Positions 21,467-33,900 of a DNA stretch of 64,000 bases are shown piece by piece; positions within the stretch are counted from its first letter, which is position 1; each line of letters starts with the position of its first letter. The position numbers and the translations under genes were made by a program. Under the pieces are notes generated by a model that did not search any database, was not told where the DNA came from, and saw nothing but the letters and a program-made list of their open reading frames with translations. The DNA comes from Lophium mytilinum. Taxonomy: Eukaryota; Ascomycota; Dothideomycetes; Mytilinidiales; Mytilinidiaceae. The stretch covers positions 1,757,599-1,821,598 of the forward strand of contig MU004190.1 in NCBI GenBank assembly GCA_010093605.1, given 5' to 3'.

Positions 21467-22842
21467 GTGTCAAGCTGCAGGAAACAAATCTAAGGCCACC
21501 CGCTAGCTAAGGCAGCTAGGCAGCAAGTCGAGACCGCCGCTTCTAGGAGGTTGTGATTGGGCAATTGCGATGACTCTACCCTTCGCGCGCGAGGTGGGAT
21601 GCGATGGAGGGGTAGATTTCGAGATTGAGTCATGGAGGGGCAGCAGGCAGGGCGACGATCTCGGACTTCGGGAGGCGAATCTCACAGGCCTGGAGATCGG
21701 GTTCGTGCGGGTGGTGTTCGTCGTATTCGGATTGGCTTTCAGGTAGTAGGAACCTTGGAATAATAGGATGGGGGAATTGGAGCTGCGTAGGTAGTGAGGG
21801 TAGTGCCCACCCTGCCACCCGAGCGGAGATCAACCGTGTTCGCATGCTCCCGTGGAGCTACCAGGGGAGTCGTATTCGGATTGGGTCCTAGCGATGCTAG
21901 ACATGTAGTAATGACGGAGATTCTTAAGGCACAGGCGAATATCATCGTGCGCGAACTCCTCGATCATCGTGTTCGCATATCCCACTCGCATGCTCCCAAC
22001 GAGCCTAATAGCGTCGTATTCGGATCCCCAAATTATGGCAGAAACCCGTTCTACGATTCGTAGGTTTGCGATCTTAGCATTGCAGGTGTAAATTTAGGAG
22101 CATTAATCGCGCGGTCAGAGAAGCATCACGCATTAATCGGACTATTTCCGTGCATGTTTCGTGCCAGTGCCATGTCGGCGGGTAGCTTGTTTGAGCTCCC
22201 ACGCTGTGACGGCGCGTGAGTTTCCGTCGACTATCACTCAGCACACGGGCGGCTACGCATGTTCGCACAGTTATGCTGTGAGGGTTGTTCGTAGTCGTTG
22301 TTTCAGCGTTATGGTCAGAACTACATTATCGGGTGGGAAGGTTGTCACAAGGCGAGATTCACGAGACAGAGAAGAGATGGTACTTGGTTCAAACAGTTCC
22401 TCAGAGTTAATTCAATAAAGCAAAAGATGTGGTAGACTGCGGACAAAGCCTGCAAGTCTGAAGTCCCAATATCCGAGCCCGCAATGGGCTATCCCTTCCT
22501 CCCATTTCATTCCCGGGTGACCTCAACGCCGTCACGGCGGAGTATCTCTCCCTCCCTCCTCCCATTCCCCGTCAGGCCCGCCTATTTCTAGGCGCAAGCC
22601 TAAGACTCTTATCCAAAAAGCAATGCTTTTCCAGAAAGCACATCGTACCGGCGTTTTCAAACGCTCGAATAGCTAGATGCAGGAGTGCAAGCAAAATGCG
22701 AGAGGATTTTGTGCGGCCCGGGAAAGTTCCCGGGGCGGGTGAGGCGGTGGTGGTGGCGTGTGTCCTGGATGGATGTGTGGGGTGTTCGTGTAGCGCTACA
22801 TAAATGCAATGAACAAAGCACGTATAGCGAAAGTCAGGCCGT
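21467..22842. other. Intergenic region right of the transposon
   Basis: No gene supported. The GC content returns to normal immediately after the right terminal repeat. A segment containing GTATTCGGATTGG occurs near 21721 and again near 21862, and GTCGTATTCGGAT also near 22012, so a short degenerate direct repeat is present. The stretch from about 22440 to 22842 is the 3' flank of the minus-strand gene. Confidence 0.35.
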
Positions 22843-23574
22843 TCAGCTGTAGTAGCCGGAGAGGCGGTGCTCGCGGATGTCCCGCTTCGACGGTTCCCGC
22901 ACTTCGACGTTGTAGCGGACGGAGTCGCGGCGCTGCTGCTCCAGATCGGAGGCGTAGAGCGAGCCGCGCTTGGAGTGGGAGACTTCGGTGGTGACCTTGG
23001 CTTTCTGCTGGACTGCGGCGGCTTGCGTGGGCCAGTCGACGATCTCGCCGGAGCGTGGGCGGTGGACCTTGACGGTCTTGGAGGCTTGAGCGATCTTGAC
23101 GGAGCGGGACCGGTCTGGTAGGGGAATGCGGGCTGAAACGTAGTAGGTCTTGTCCATGGACACGAACGGGCGCCTCGATCGGTGGCGGAGGGAGCGCTCG
23201 ATAGCCTTCAATAGTCCTCGTACTTCGTCGTAGCCGGATGGGATCTCGACTCGTACGACCTTGTGGTCTTCTTTCTCGGTAGCGAAGCTCTCGCCCTCGG
23301 CGTTGATGTAGAGAAAGTGGGCAACGTCCTGTGCCAGGCGGTGGCCGACGTCGCAGAGCTGATCGTGGGATCGGTGCACCTCATAGGGGTTGTGGCAGTA
23401 GGCACACTTGCGGGCGTGGCTCTCGAAGTTGTAGGCGGCCCAGGACTCGGCGCTGTTGACAGGACGGAGGACGCTGGTCACGGGCTCAGACGGGAAGCCT
23501 ACGCGGGCCTCCTTCTTGGAGTCCTTGGGGTGGATGACGGTAGGCATGGTGGACGAGCGGGAGAAAGACGGCAT
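22843..23574 (-). CDS. Conserved fungal protein with a Cys/His cluster, function unknown
   Basis: Minus strand, single exon, stop at 22843-22845. I choose the ATG at 23574 (MPSFSRSSTMPTVIHPKD), giving 243 residues; the frame extends to an ATG at 23685, but the extra 37 residues (Thr/His/Pro-rich, ending SNTTTK) look like translated leader. The core has AYNFESHARKCAYCHNPYEV and HDQLCDVGHRLAQDVAHFLY: a C-x2-C pair, several His and a later Cys that could bind zinc. It continues into an EIPSGYDEVRGLLKAIERSL helix. The C-terminal third is basic with RSRS-like and KRGSLYASD segments, probably disordered. I recall this core in uncharacterised Pezizomycotina proteins but cannot name a function. Confidence 0.65.
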   Translation of the reverse strand: MPSFSRSSTMPTVIHPKDSKKEARVGFPSEPVTSVLRPVNSAESWAAYNFESHARKCAYCHNPYEVHRSHDQLCDVGHRLAQDVAHFLYINAEGESFATEKEDHKVVRVEIPSGYDEVRGLLKAIERSLRHRSRRPFVSMDKTYYVSARIPLPDRSRSVKIAQASKTVKVHRPRSGEIVDWPTQAAAVQQKAKVTTEVSHSKRGSLYASDLEQQRRDSVRYNVEVREPSKRDIREHRLSGYYS

Positions 23575-26500
23575 CTTGGTGGTGGTGTTTGAGTTCTTGA
23601 GAATGGAGCGGAGCCGGGGAGCCGTGGTGGGATAGTGGGTGTGGGTGATGGACGGAATGTTGAAGGGTCGCTTTGCTGCACGCAAAGGACTGGAGCTGTA
23701 TAATAGTCGAGTCTCTGATTGCTGGATCAGAGGTCAACTGTCGGGCACTGGTGTTGGCTTTATGGTGGGTGGTTCTGAGGAATGGAAAGGTGGCAGCGAG
23801 CGTAGAGATATATGCCTGATGGGCTGTGGAGCTAGCGCCATGGGAGCCTGGGACTTGCATCGAGGGTGCAGGGGTGAGAAGCCCCCACAATTGCGCGGAC
23901 CAGCTCTCCCCTGTCTGCTGCCTTGCCCAAGACACCCCGACCTCAGGCGCAGGCGGTGCGAAGGCGGTCAGACCTGGCACCCAGGACGAGGAGAATGACG
24001 ACAGGAGACGCAGAACACGCGCGCTAGAAACGGCGACGGCACGAGTTTGAAGTCAGAAGACGCGCTGCGCACACTCACTCTCGATTCGCCAGCGCCCTCG
24101 CAGCCCTCGACTTGCAAACACTCCCCTGTGCCATACCCGCGATGACTCCCTCCACGGCAAAAGGGCGCGGGGTACTGCTGAGGCCGGCGAGGGATGGGAA
24201 GGGCGACGATGTGCTGATGGTGCTGTGAGACCGGCAGCCCTCGGCTTCATCTCCACCGCGTCTGCAGCTGCCCGGTCTGTCGCCGTCGGTCGGGGGAACT
24301 GGTGAGCGGGAGGGTGTACTCGAACGCCTGCTTGGCCCCCAAAGCAGCTGCGCCTCAGGCATCGTGAGGGAGAGGAGGGTGTGAAGCCAGCGAGTGGTCT
24401 CGCTTCTCGTCAGCCACGCTCGATGCGGCCAAGCGCCACCTTCACCCTTCTGCTGCGCCGCCCCAATTCACCGCAACACCAACACCCGCACAGCCTCGCC
24501 CGCGCCAGTATGGCCGGCCAGCCACTGCAGCATTGCGCAATTCGCAAGTCAAAGTCTCCGCCGGGCGGTTCTGCCGTTCGAGCTGCTCCCGCGCCAAAGG
24601 AACTACTCGTTCCCGTCGCTCCTTAGAGCCTTCCGGCGCCAATCCTATTGTTGGGCATTGCCCTGAAACGCGGCCTCCAAACACGCGACGAGTGTCCTTC
24701 TCCTGCGGCGCCGCTGCGTGAAACATTTCCACGCGCTGGAGGAGGCGGCGAAGCTGCGAACGCGTGGAAATGTTTCCTCGGGAAACTCTGCACGCTTCAC
24801 AGTCACTCCACCGGTTTGGTGACTCCCGTCGCAATCTGGCGCCTGCGCGCCCGCAGCCGTCTCCCGTCTTAGCTGCATTCGACGTGCAGCAGGTGTGCAT
24901 CCACGATGCAATCGTTGTGGCCAGTCCTCGCTTGGCGCCCTTCTTCTGCTTGACCGGAATTCTGGCAGCCCACATTGGCGAATCCCACCCCGGCTGCACG
25001 GCCACAGCTTACATCCCATCTTATCGATTGCAAGGGGAATTGCCCCTTGTCGAGCTGATGAAAACTCTTCTTGTAGCACTGCGCATGCTGAATGATTATC
25101 CTGCTATACACAGCTATATTCCACTTCTGTGGGTATGCTCTGATGGAAATACGCAAGCAGTACCCTTTCTCTCCCCGTTTGCGCTGCGCGTCCGTCTCAC
25201 ACTCCCATCCCAACATCCTCCGGTGAGTCAAAGCCTGCCTTCGAGAACAAACCGGGAGCGGCGTCCGGTCTGACTCCCTCATCATCGTCTCGCTCTCTCG
25301 GCCCGCGCCATTCTCTACCTTATCTAAGCGGCGTGCTGTTTGCCTGCCGGTCTGTCCTGTGACCGTTCTGCTCCGCTCTGACCTCGACCGGACCGGAAGC
25401 GTCGGTCAACACCAAGACATTCTGAGTAATAGCAACATCGCTCGAATTTTAGGCCTCTTGGCACAACTTTTCTTTCTACCGGTGTAACCAGTGGAGGTGT
25501 CAACTGTCATCTTGCCTCCAGGCGCGGCAGTGCAGTCCCGACAATCTGGCGCAGGAACCCTTATTGTCACGACCCTATACATCCTTATTCCTCCGACGCA
25601 TGCACGTAACGGTCAGCAGTGGTGCTACAGCACCCCCGCCACTGGGCTAGGCAACGCCCCGCAATACTCAATTCCTCATTGTTTGATCGTCATTGTCTCA
25701 TCAATTCCTTATCATCCCTCAGTCTCCATTCATCTGCAAAAAGACAGATTGCCCAACTTCTTCCTCCCTCACGACCAATCCCCCATTCCCAATCCAGCAT
25801 ACGTACTCCAACATCCGCATCCCACCATCTCCGCCAAGCACCCTTACCCGCAAAATCTCCCCTCAAATCCGCCTTCCGCCACCCAACCCACCAACGGTCT
25901 CAGCTGCCTGAACGCCTCGCCGTATCTCCGCTCGATGATGCAATGCCCATTGGCATATGTCATCCACCTTCGCCGCGTATGTCTGATCATGCGGTCGAGG
26001 CCCGCGCCATGCCTGTGTCGATGTCGTTCTGGCTGAGGTGGCGAGAATGAGGCTCTTGCCCGGTCAGGGTCCGGCGCGCGGCCTATGTAACCGTCGGCTG
26101 GCTGAGTTGATTATTGCGCTTGACCGGCCAAGAGCCTTGATGCGCAGCGTATGTGCGTGCGTATGTAATCGCGTGAAGGCTGACCTTATGGTGGCACCGG
26201 CATGGCGGAGCGGATGTTTCGCCTTCGCCGTGTCGGTCAAGCTGGTTGCTCTCAAAGTTGAATCAAAATGCCAGGTGACTACTAATCTCGCAGAGCATTC
26301 AACCTTTCTCTAAGGCCAAGAAGGTCGAAGCTGCTGCCAATCATCACAGGCAACCGCCGTCAGGTTATCGGAGGGTCCAAGAGTGTATTCCCCCGAGCGA
26401 GACACGAGCGGTTATTACAGTTCCCGTCCCAGACCTCCTACTTTGATTTCCAGGCAGAGAGTTCCTTGCCGAACCGCTGACATATCTCGCTCGTCCCCAA

Positions 26501-26877
26501 GGCAACCGTAATTAGGGTCGCGAATTACCCCTCCCTCTTCCCCCTAGAGTAGTGACGCCGTCCATTATTCTAGCTCCCGCCGCAGTTCCCGCAGGCACCA
26601 GCATTTCTTTTCTGCGAGTTGGTCATCGGCTGCGAGATCGGATGTGCGCGTAAGGTAGTTTTGGAGTGCACGGATAGTTATATTTTCTTCCATGCTTCGC
26701 ATTTGAGCTTTCCAAATAGTAGAAAGAAGGCTTTTCTTGTTGATGAAACTCTATACGTGAAGGATATCCACCGTATTCGTCCATCCTCTGCGCCCTATGA
26801 ACCGCAATCGCCCTCTGATCATCGCTTCTCGCATCATACCCGCACAAAAATCGGCTGTTCCTTTCTCACTCCTAAGC
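23575..26877. other. GC-rich gene desert with a strong inverted repeat
   Basis: 3.3 kb with many overlapping open frames on both strands and no recognisable domain, so no CDS is called. The most distinct feature is a perfect 16-bp inverted repeat at 24720-24776 (listed separately). A few CpG-rich tracts occur near 24.0-24.9 kb. C/T-rich stretches near 25.7-25.9 kb resemble promoter DNA, but no gene follows that I can support. Confidence 0.4.
24720..24776. repeat. Perfect 16-bp inverted repeat with 25-nt loop
   Basis: The left arm GAAACATTTCCACGCG (24720-24735) and the right arm CGCGTGGAAATGTTTC (24761-24776) are exact reverse complements. The spacer is purine- and GC-rich (25 nt). It could form a hairpin in RNA or be a dimeric protein-binding site. 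It lies in a gene desert. Confidence 0.85.
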
Positions 26878-27159
26878 TCATGGACGTGCGCCCATACCCT
26901 TTCCAGCTGTTTGCGGCATTCTGCCACCTAGTTCGCCCCTCTGCCCCACTAAGGAGAAGTAAATGATATTCCCAAAACTCCAGCTGCTCCGCCTCGTTTT
27001 ACGAAACCTCTTCTTCCCCGCGGTGAAGATATCACGATATATCTTCCCGTCTCTACCCACGCGCGCCGCGCCGAAGTCGGAGAGAAAGGTCTCGTGGTCT
27101 AACGGCGTGGTTGAGGAAGAAACAAGGGAAGTCCTGAGCGCGTGAGTGGTGGAGACCAT
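26878..27159 (-). CDS. Possible small hypothetical protein
   Basis: Minus-strand frame ending at 26878. From an internal ATG at 27159 it would encode about 93 residues (MVSTTHALRTSLVSSSTTPL then a DFGAARVGRDGKIYRDIF segment and a basic KKRFRKTRRSSW patch); an upstream ATG at 27276 extends it by 39 residues. There is no known domain. The central part has protein-like composition, but the rest is compatible with chance. Kept as a weak candidate. Confidence 0.22.
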   Translation of the reverse strand: MVSTTHALRTSLVSSSTTPLDHETFLSDFGAARVGRDGKIYRDIFTAGKKRFRKTRRSSWSFGNIIYFSLVGQRGELGGRMPQTAGKGMGARP

Positions 27160-27344
27160 GCGACTTGGAGGGTTCTGGGATGGAGGTGGGTGGGTGAGGT
27201 AAGTTGTAGCAAACGCGAGACGTGGAAGGCTGAGGGTGATATTCTTGGGGTACTGGAATGTGGGATGCGTGAACACCGGTGATGGGAGATGGGGTTGAAG
27301 TTGATATTAGGTAGGAATGGAATGGAGTGGATTGGGTGTGCAAT

Positions 27345-27991
27345 TATTACGCCCCTAGCTTATAGTACTAAGAATAGAACAAAGATTATATAGCAATGCT
27401 ATTCAGCTTCTACTTCAAGAATCTCCTTTGCTAAACTATCCTGGGTTAGTTACTATCTGTTTCAGTGGCTCTTTATAACCTCTTGAAGCTGCACCTACCG
27501 GTAGAGCATTTCCAGTCGGTTGGCTTAAGGGATAAGGCACCGTAGACGGCAGTACAGCGGCAGGATAGCGCTCAATTTTAGCCTCATCCTCGGACAGAGC
27601 GTCTTAACCGTCAGGACATAGGCGCGGCGGGTAGCAATATTATAGCGCATATACGGCTACAGGAAATAGAAAGAATGTATAAAATACTAGAGACGCTATA
27701 TAGCCCCACGTATAGCACAGATAGCACGTGAGAATAGGGCTCCGGACGAAGCTCCGAGCGGTTCTGGCCAATTAGAAGATCAGGCGAGAAGGGTGTGTAC
27801 GTTCGAAAAGGGGGTGTGCGAGTAGTATTCCCCATATATATGTATATATATACGTGTATACAAAGTTATTCGGCGCGCCAGGACCATCTCGACCCTGAAA
27901 TACACCCCAACCAAGTAGAATCTCCGTCTAATACCTTGTCGTAGTGTCTCCTCCATCCAGTCCACCTCTAAATAGCTCCCGTCCAGGTCGT
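27345..27991. other. Intergenic AT-richer DNA, 3' flank of the large NLR gene
   Basis: No gene. Contains an alternating TATATATGTATATATATACG tract near 27833-27855 and several TATAG/CTATA-rich patches, as in decayed repeat DNA. No terminal repeats were found. Confidence 0.35.
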
Positions 27992-30900
27992 TCACTGCTC
28001 CTCGCCAACATATCGGTCCCTCAGGCGCCTGTTTTCATGTCTTAGCTGTCTGGGTATGTTGTGCCCAAGGTTCTGCTCTTCAGCTTGCCGTCTAGGTTCA
28101 ATTTGACCTAGGCTTTGCACGTGAGCTGGCCGCCGAGACCTGTTGTCACCGAGGCTTTGCGCTTGAGCTGGCCGCCTGATGCTCGAATGGGATACTTTAT
28201 AATTTTTCCTAGTCAGAAGCTGCGGTGAATGGGTATCTGAGCCAGTGGAGAACGACGTCGCTGTGGTGCGTTCGCTGTTCTTGTAGTTCTGCGATACCCC
28301 ACTACTGACTGATTGCTTGTCGGCTAAAACCGATGACTCGGCACTAGAATCGACAAGAGTGGGCCATTCTTGGTCTTCATCTTCGGGAAGGTCAACGGGA
28401 TCGTGACATTCTTCTAAGTCGTCATTTCCATCCTCTTTCCACCGATATTTCCATCCGATGTTGTGTCCAAAGACAACAGCACCGGCATCTGCTAGTCTGC
28501 CTGGCTCTCCAAGGCATAAGCTCTGGTGCCACTTCCTAGGATAAAAGACTTGGACCGGATCGTTGTGGTTCTTGAACAGCCTACGGAATCGTCCACCTGA
28601 ACATTGACAAGTCGCGACGACGTCTCCAGGACAATGCCAGACAAGGCCATGGACTGGTTCCGGAGGGTCCAACCATTTACTGCCAAACTCTGACATGATT
28701 TCTTTCAGATCGACAACACTAGCAGCCAAATAATACCTGGCTGGTGGAAGACTGTTCCATCTGGGGCACATCCCTGGGAACTCAGTGGGCTTAATAATGT
28801 CGCCGAAACCACGGCCAAGCAAAGTGACTGCACCTATTGATCGTACAAAGTCTACCCAGCCATATCCCAGAGCATTAAGAGTAGCAACTCGTGGATGGAA
28901 GTCACGCCCCTTGGCTACGTCTAAGAAATCCCATCCTTCCAGGTGTTTCCGTACCCGCACCTTGATCTTTATCCCGTTCTCTCCCGCTGCTCGTGTCTGG
29001 TGTTCTATGATGTGGAACAGGATGTTGTAGTGTTCCTTAACAAGGTCGACGAACAGATAACTATTCTTCTTTGATTTCAATGTCGTCGACTCTTCAATCT
29101 CGTGACCCCTTTGCTTCTTTTCTTCTTCTTCGGATGCTTCTATCTCTCCCGGGTAGATGGGAAGCCTCATATTTTCCTCGTTGATAAGAACTTCTATCGC
29201 GGAACGTGGGTTGTACTCACTAGCATTGTGCATTTTGCTAGGGTCGAAGAGGAAGCGAGAAGCAAAACTGTCCGTCGCAGAGATGTCCAGCGATGCGCGA
29301 ACCAAATGAAGTAGTGCACTCGTGCCATTGACAAGCCAACCTTTCTTAACAGCTTCGTCCCACAGCACCACGTACTTAGTGTGGAGCAATTTGAGACTCG
29401 GGATGTACCCATTACGGGGAAGGTGGCTGGGGACATCTCGCACGCCAACCGCAATTGACATTCCTACAGAAAGCCATTTCCCCCCGGATACATTCAACTT
29501 CTCGAGCAGGCCGCCGGGGCGAGGTTTTCGAAGGCCAGTACCATCAATGCTGTACTGCGCGTCTTTTGCACCAGCGTAGTACGAACAGTCTGAGCTCCAT
29601 CCCACAACGTGTCGAGAAGAGTCTAGCTGAAGCAAGCTGATATCGTCAGACTTCGGAATGTGATTGTCGAGGTACGAGATCCACTTTCCACTGCGATTGT
29701 AAAGGTAATGCCAAATCATCAGGTCTTTTGCTACTCTCGTAGCAACCAACATGGCCGAATAGCCTTTGATGAAAACCCTCGAATCGAACTCGTTGGCATA
29801 ATCTGCGGCGGTCAGCTTAGCAATCATGTTGAGAGGCATCTCAAGACCCAATTCGTGGGCATGTTTAGTAGATATCGGAAAACCTTGTACCATCACTGGA
29901 TTTCTAAACATGCCATGCCAGCACTGGCCAGGCAAGGCTTCTTCGTTGGCTAGCAGTTGAATCGGAAAATCGATGTTGCAAGACAATTCGACCAGGCGGC
30001 TTTGAAATTGGGCCGTTGTGCTTCCTACACGTGTATTTTGAACGAAAGGTGAGCACACTGCAACCCCTGAATCAAACGATGATGATCGAAGAGCTGCTCC
30101 CAGCCATGCAAATTGTTGGGCAATCTCTGTGACAGAATCGGCAACGCCAACTGCTTTCACTATGACCTTGCGTCTAGGGATTTCGCTTTGAGAGGCTCCG
30201 ATACCAATTTCTGTCCCGTCCGGTAGAGTAGCTAAAGAGTCAATAGTGAAGCAGTTAAGTTAGAGAAAGTACTTACTATTTACTACATGTCCCTTCGGTT
30301 TCTGGACAAGATCTTTCACTAGCTGCATCACTTGGCTTCCAGTTGCCGGCCATGTCTGACGAAGGTACGCCTTTGTGGTCAGCGCCTGCGCATCGTTTGG
30401 ACAACCGGTCAGCGTGACGGCATTCTCCAGCGCCTTTTCGATGGTTTCACTGTATTGCTGCTCTTTCACAAATTCCCATGGGTCCCAATCTAGCTCAAAT
30501 GTTGCCTTATATGGTTGTGAAGGTTGTCTTCTGCTGACTTTTGGTGCGGATGGCAAAGCGGAGAAGATCTCCTCCCTTATGGCCTCCATCAGGTCTGGTG
30601 TTCCTCGCGACAATGTTGCCTCTCTTCGTAGAGTTGCAACAAGCCATTTGTAAGCCGACGTTTCCCGAAGCAAGTCGCGATACTGGTCAGAAGCTGGCAT
30701 TGCTTCGTCGTCATCCTTCTCTGATCTTGAAGTTCCCATGATGTGTTCTTGGTCGATTGGTGCATTCTCTTCTAGGTTATGATAGGTTTCAACTGGCAAT
30801 GCCGTATCCTGATAAGAGTCATTGGGTGGTTCTGCTAAAAACCGCGAAATTGCAAATTCTCCATTATTTGCTTTGTCAGCATCGGGAGATCCTGTGACTT

Positions 30901-33900
30901 CAAGTGAGAACATCTCCTCAAATGAGTATTGTATACCCCTATACGAGAAGTCAACTGAATGAATAGAAGCCGGGGGTGCGATCAGCTTACTTCCGGTACT
31001 TTTCAACAAAGAATGAAATATCTTGATATATCTGAGTCTGGGCTTCGTACCCTATTCTTTGGGCAAATGATCTTAGCAAATCTGGGAGCTTGCTAGAGAC
31101 CTGCTCTAAGGTGCTTTTGTCGAATGCGTAAACCGCCAGTGAGTTGAAAAGATCTGATACCAACAGGTCGATATACCCTTTATCTCTGGGAAATGGTAGA
31201 GTCGAAGTCGCAGAGGCAGAATATATAGATGGTGCAGTATATAGTCCAGGTTGAGGGGTGAACTGTCCCTGATTGACGGAGGGAATAAAGTTAACGCCTG
31301 GACTTATATCGGAGCGTTTGCTTTCAACCGTAACATCGACCCCAATTTGGGAAGTATCAAAACCTGGGGCCGACATCCCGTGAGTTCTGGATGCATAACC
31401 TGAGTCTGCTACCGAGCCCAGGTGCAACTTCTCTACTCGCATGGCTGAATAGTTTCCAAGGAATTCCGAATTCGCTGGGTGATTGGGGTCATGGAAAACC
31501 TCCATTGTGACTCTCTCACTTCTCTCGTTTTGTGTTACTACTTCAATCCTCTCGTATATCCTCATGAGCTCTTGGTCTATCTTATCCGCGTTCTTCAAAT
31601 ATCCTTCGACGGCTAGTGTCCGTGTTGAGCTCTGTTTCCCTAATAGCTTGTCCAGACGCTCCTTTTCAAACACCCGCTCCTTTAGTGCCAGTGTCTCTCG
31701 ATGGATCTCCTCCGCTTCTTTGTACTTCTCCTGAAGTTCGAGTACCGCTACCAAGTTGCTCATGCTCGTAAGCGTTCCCGGGTGCTTCCTCCCTAATACC
31801 TTCTCCTTTAGCGCCAGCGTCTCTCGATTCATCTTCTCCGCCTCCATGTACTTCCCCTGATATTGAAGTGACTGTGCCAAGTTGTTCATACTCGTGAGCG
31901 TGTCTGGGTGCTTCTTTCCTAACACCTTCTCCTTTAATGCTAGCGTCTCTCGGTAGATCTTCTCCGCTTCCTCGAACCTTTTCTGAGATAGTAGTGAGCT
32001 TGCTAAGTTATTCATGCTCTGCAGAGTATTCGGGTGCTCTTTTCCTAACACCTGTTCTGTCAGTGCCAGCGTCTCTCGGCCCAATTTTTCTGCCTCCCTA
32101 AACTTCCCCTGATTATACAGTGAGTTTGCTAAATCGTTTATAGTCGCGAGTGTGCTTGGGTGCTCCCTTCCTAACACCTTCTCTGATCCTGCTAGCGTTT
32201 CACGAATTTTGTCCTCTGCTTCTTTAAACCTCCCCTGACTTTGTAGTGAATGTGCCAGGCTATTCATGCTTGCCAAGGTGTTCTGGTGCTCTTTTCCAAA
32301 CACCTTCTCTAATCCTGCTAGCGTTTCACGAATCATCTTCTCCGCTTCTTTGAACTTTCCCTGATTTTGTAGTGAATGTGCCAGGTTATTCATGCTCGTC
32401 AACGTATCCGGGTGGTCTTTTCCGAACATATTCTCTTTGTGTTCAAGCAACTGTCGATGAGCTAGCTCCGCAGCTTTGAAACGTCCTAGTGTGGACTCAC
32501 ACCATCCTATGCGGTTCAGCAGCGACATCCTGGCCTCCGCTTCATACACTTCAGGTAAACCAACAATGTGGTTAGCATGAGGCAGATATGCTGTCCAGAT
32601 CATTCTCTTGCTGTGACCACCGTATGGGAGAACCTCCACCAGTCGTGTCAGTGCCTTAGCCACGGCACTAGGCCACCTATTGCTCTCTTTCAACCAGTTT
32701 CGAGTTGCTAAATAGACCAGCGCATGAATATCAAAAGTCTCCGGATATTCTTGTATCTGATCTTGCCATTTTTCGTGGGGCTGTCGCTCGGTGATCAAAG
32801 CATATGCTTTCAGAGTATCGATCGCTTTTGCCTTTTCTAACTTGGAACTGCTTAGAGGTAAAATCGATGCGGGGATGCTTTCCCCGGTTGTGCAGGCCAT
32901 GAATGATAGGTATTCCGCTGCTAATTTGTCTTGTTGTTGAATTTGCTGGAAAGAGATATACCATGTCGTGGCTACGGGATTCTTCTTGTTTCCATATCTG
33001 CCCCGGTCTTCGTACTCTTCGCTGAGAAGCTCCATAGCGTTTCTCTCACTGCTTTCGAACATAGTTATGTACTCGGAGAGAGCAATACCATTTTCGTTAA
33101 TGAAAGCCGCTGCTTGAACGATGGCAACGGGGAGGAAGGTCAAAGTCTCTAGGAACCAATGCACCATATCATCATCCTTTGGCATGTCTTTCTGGAGCAG
33201 AAGCTTCCCCAAAACCTCCTTTGCCTCTCCTTCATCTAGTTCGCCCAGTTTGACGGCATTGTTCGGAGCTAGTTTGATTGCAGCCTTTCGGGTCCGGGTC
33301 GTGAAGATAATAGAGCCTTTGCGACTATGCGGGAGGTAGTCAATCAGCCGATTCGCACCGGCTTCCTCTTCAGACGCGCCTAACAGGACGCTGGTGTCGT
33401 CCGCATTGTCCACGATCATCAACCACTGCCCCGAACCTTCATCGCTTAGCCTCGTCTTGACAAGCCGCTTTACATCCGCCTTGGGGTCCGCAATGTCTGG
33501 TATACGTAAGAGCTTCCCTATCGCTAGGTAAGCCTGCTCGAAGGTTTCCCGACTGACTGCAGGTACCCAGAAGATGGCGCGAGTAGGTTGCCGCTCCCTT
33601 GTGCTATAAGCCGCCTCAAGAGCCAGTGCGGTCTTTCCACAGCCACCAAGGCCGTATACCGCAAGTCGCTGGCATCCTTCTGATGAGATATGTGCGCTAA
33701 GCTGAGCGAGGAGCGTTTCTCGGCCGACGAACGATAGAGGTCTCGTGAATGGAACAATCCATGGCGCTGCCGTACGTTAGCATATCAGTCATAGTGATGA
33801 CTCCACCAGCCATGAAGTGAATGTGAAAGTTTGCGTGATTGGAGTAGCTACGGAAAGACACGGTGGTATATCTAGATTCAATGCAAGGAGAATGATGGTC

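Noticed and set aside
23575-23685. Upstream 37-residue extension of the Cys/His protein
   Set aside because: Thr/His/Pro/Asn composition resembles a translated 5' UTR, and a good ATG follows at 23574.
24442-25285. Several 130-190-codon frames on both strands
   Set aside because: They overlap in opposite directions without any recognisable motif; GC-rich sequence lacks stops by chance.
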